NCBI GenBank assembly: GCA_008501565.1
Contig: QQUL01000251.1
Location: forward strand, 1-16,208
Reading direction: 5' to 3'
DNA from: Armatimonadota bacterium
Lineage (GTDB): Bacteria; Actinomycetota; Acidimicrobiia; Spongiisociales; UBA5794
DNA length: 16,208 nucleotides
The translations under genes were made by a program, and so were the position numbers. Positions 15,231 through 16,208 of this stretch are shown here, in pieces (within the stretch, counting starts at the first letter, position 1; each line of letters begins with the position of its first letter). Below the pieces are notes generated by a model. That model had not been told where the DNA came from. It saw only the letters and a program-made list of their open reading frames with translations, and searched no databases.

Positions 15231-15279
15231 CGATGACCGATGACCGATTTCCGATGACCGACCTCAAGAGTCAAGAGTT
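15231..15279. repeat. Heptamer array after the second HD-GYP gene
   Basis: Beginning 4 nt after the stop codon, seven 7-nt units follow in register: CGATGAC, CGATGAC, CGATTTC, CGATGAC, CGACCTC, AAGAGTC, AAGAGTT. It shares period and words (such as AAGAGTC on one strand) with the array at 15945-16028. It is followed at once by two hairpins. Confidence 0.8.
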
Positions 15280-15293
15280 CAGTTGCTGAACTC
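15275..15293. terminator. Perfect hairpin, first of a pair
   Basis: GAGTTCAG, loop TTG, CTGAACTC: an 8-bp perfect stem. It lies between the convergent HD-GYP and DUF5317 genes, so it may terminate transcription from either side. There is no long T-run. Confidence 0.5.
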
Positions 15294-15296
15294 CAA

Positions 15297-15315
15297 GGAA
15301 CCCGCTGCGGGTTCC
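15297..15315. terminator. Perfect hairpin, second of a pair
   Basis: GGAACCCG, loop CTG, CGGGTTCC: an 8-bp perfect stem only 3 nt after the first hairpin and with the same 3-nt loop size. It probably acts with the first as a bidirectional terminator. Confidence 0.55.
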
Positions 15316-15316
15316 C

Positions 15317-15330
15317 GACGTCAGACGTCA
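15317..15330. repeat. Two copies of GACGTCA next to the hairpins
   Basis: GACGTCA occurs twice in direct succession, continuing the 7-nt period of the neighbouring array after the hairpins. GACGTC is itself palindromic, and the CGTC word recurs in the array at 15945-16028. Confidence 0.7.
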
Positions 15331-15339
15331 GTTTGTGGA

Positions 15340-15900
15340 CTAGGAGTTGGATGCTGAGCCGGGGACGCCTTGGACACCGTGTGAGAACAGAGTCAATGGT
15401 TGACGCATCTGATCTTCAAGGAAGACACCCGTTCCGATCGCAAGAAATACATCCCCGAGTGACAGTACGGCCGATGGCAGTGGGATCACATCTGCAAGAA
15501 ACGGCAATCGGGTTGTATCCGTCAGCAGCACGTGCTTGGCGTCGAGGGTCAGTTCACCGGTATTCCCGGCGATCGAGGCCGCTTCGAGCAGCACTGGCAT
15601 TCCACCGTTGAGTGCGATCACCGTGAAGTTCATGAGAATCCCGAGTCCAGCGAGCCATAAGCCCGGCAGGTCGCGGTTGAGCCATATGAACAGGAGAAGC
15701 GGCAAGTAGGAAATGAGGACGAGGGAGACGGCGAGTTCGTTCTGGTCGCCCGGGATCCAACTCGATGCGGCAAGGATGATGAACCCGAGCGGAAGCAACC
15801 ACCACAGGGTGACTCTGATCTCTGTCAGGTTTCGGAGCTTTCCTCCTCGCAGATACCCGACAGCGATCGATATGACCAAAACGAGCGCCATCCACTGCAT
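15340..15900 (-). CDS. DUF5317 family membrane protein
   Basis: Integral membrane protein of 186 residues and unknown function. Hydrophobic segments lie at about 3-17, 31-49, 55-75, 79-97 and 143-162. The features that suggest DUF5317 are ALNGGMPV (96-103), the KH pair at 122-123, TRLPFLADVIPLP (130-142) and LSLGDVFLAIG (146-156). A conserved NGG-MP turn between membrane spans, followed by LPFLxDxIP, is what I recall of this mainly actinobacterial and clostridial family. The ATG at 15900 follows a TAACGT hexamer by 6 nt and has no Shine-Dalgarno, so the transcript may be leaderless; the ATG at 15891 is an alternative. It stands alone, convergent to the HD-GYP pair and divergent from the hydratase gene, with heptamer arrays on both sides. 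Confidence 0.85.
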   Translation of the reverse strand: MQWMALVLVISIAVGYLRGGKLRNLTEIRVTLWWLLPLGFIILAASSWIPGDQNELAVSLVLISYLPLLLFIWLNRDLPGLWLAGLGILMNFTVIALNGGMPVLLEAASIAGNTGELTLDAKHVLLTDTTRLPFLADVIPLPSAVLSLGDVFLAIGTGVFLEDQMRQPLTLFSHGVQGVPGSASNS

Positions 15901-15906
15901 GGCTTC

Positions 15907-15912
15907 ACGTTA
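15907..15912 (-). promoter_or_regulatory. Possible -10 for a leaderless DUF5317 transcript
   Basis: TAACGT on the minus strand lies 6 nt before the ATG at 15900. No Shine-Dalgarno is present and no -35 is recognised. Spacing and hexamer match the candidates before tal and the lipoprotein gene. Confidence 0.35.
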
Positions 15913-15944
15913 GCCGTGGCACCAAATTCGGCACCGATCAGCAC

Positions 15945-16028
15945 AATCCGAAATCCGAAATCCGAAATCCGAAATCCGAAATCCGAAATCCGTAATCCGT
16001 AATCCGACGTCCGACGTCCGACGTCTGA
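15945..16028. repeat. Array of twelve 7-nt units between DUF5317 and the hydratase gene
   Basis: Exactly 84 nt divide into twelve heptamers in one register: six AATCCGA, two AATCCGT, one AATCCGA, two CGTCCGA and one CGTCTGA. The units share a TCCG core and change in blocks from AATCCGA to CGTCCGA. The region sits in the divergent gap upstream of both genes. Read on the minus strand it gives meaningless RISDFGF-type peptides. Confidence 0.95.
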
Positions 16029-16094
16029 CTCTTGCATGGCTTGATCCAACGATGCGTGACTAGCGTGAGGACCGCGGAGGACCAAGGAGTACAT

Positions 16095-16208
16095 GTGATC
16101 AGGTATGAGGTCACCGATCGTGTTGCTATGATCACCATCGATGATCCCGAGCGGCGGAACCCGCTCTCGAATGCAGAGATGACCTCGCTGGCACACGCCG
16201 TGATGCGT
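16095..16208 (+). CDS. Enoyl-CoA hydratase/isomerase family protein, 5' part only
   Basis: The first 38 codons of a gene that runs off the window end. The product begins MIRYEVTDRVAMITIDDPERR and continues NPLSNAEMTSLAHAV. This is the usual N-terminus of crotonase-fold enzymes: a strand, then IDDPERRNPLS where family members have LNRPxxxNALs, and a helix that leads to the oxyanion-hole region, which lies outside the window. Members hydrate or isomerise acyl-CoA esters, often in fatty-acid or amino-acid breakdown; the substrate cannot be told from this fragment. The GTG at 16095 has AAGGAG 5 nt upstream; the ATG two bases earlier is followed directly by a stop codon. Confidence 0.85.
   Translation, partial: MIRYEVTDRVAMITIDDPERRNPLSNAEMTSLAHAVMR

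Noticed and set aside
15945..16028. CRISPR-like array
   Set aside because: Units are 7 nt and contiguous with no spacers, and no cas genes are present.
16041..16066. TTGATC and TAGCGT as a promoter for the hydratase gene
   Set aside because: The spacer is only 14 nt and neither box is strong; not enough to call a promoter.
15825..16196. Minus-strand open frame containing RISDFGF-type repeats, and the shorter frame at 15938-16138
   Set aside because: They are readings of the heptamer array and the 5' end of the DUF5317 gene; the periodic peptide follows from a 7-nt repeat read in three frames and has no protein-like flanks.

Overview
The window looks like chromosomal DNA of a high-GC actinobacterium, most likely of the class Acidimicrobiia. 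This is inferred from gene content and style: Actinobacteria-like central-carbon proteins, threonine-rich envelope stalks, a DUF5317 membrane protein and GTG/TTG starts. No rRNA, tRNA, insertion sequence, phage gene or CRISPR array is visible. Most of the window is ordinary housekeeping DNA; the unusual material is in the gaps between genes and in the signalling proteins.

Layout. Positions 1-2388 (+) encode a membrane-anchored PAS-PAS-GAF histidine kinase whose 3' end runs about 105 nt into the convergent zwf gene. Positions 2284-9221 (-) hold a compact run of seven genes, in transcription order: helix-hairpin-helix membrane protein, rlmN, bcp/prxQ, galU, tal, pgi, zwf. Several junctions overlap (TGATG or ATGA). 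Tal, Pgi and Zwf link glycolysis and the pentose phosphate pathway and supply NADPH, GalU draws glucose-1-phosphate into UDP-glucose, and Bcp is a thiol peroxidase. Positions 9244-10323 (-) encode a membrane-anchored, Thr/Pro-linked protein with an Ig-like domain and a lysozyme-like domain. Divergent from it, 10617-11279 (+) encodes a lipoprotein on a threonine-rich stalk.

Positions 11353-11985 (-) encode a conserved-looking protein of unknown function. A gap of about 550 nt follows; it contains two short ORFs that look protein-like, one of them a 29-residue hydrophobic peptide with a good Shine-Dalgarno. Two overlapping genes at 12541-15226 (+) encode paired multi-pass membrane HD-GYP-type proteins. 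The first has a nearly canonical HD-GYP site; the second keeps HD but has lost the DGxGYP segment.

A DUF5317 membrane protein (15340-15900, -) is flanked on both sides by intergenic arrays of 7-nt units, and the downstream side also has two consecutive perfect hairpins. The window ends in the first 38 codons of an enoyl-CoA hydratase/isomerase-family gene (16095 onward, +).

Regulation visible in sequence: several genes have a TANNNT -10-like hexamer only 6-9 nt before a start codon, suggesting leaderless or near-leaderless transcripts. Others (the kinase, bcp, both HD-GYP genes, the hydratase) have clear Shine-Dalgarno sites. The strongest candidates for something undescribed are the heptamer arrays around the DUF5317 gene, the short ORFs before the HD-GYP pair, and the catalytically asymmetric HD-GYP pair itself.
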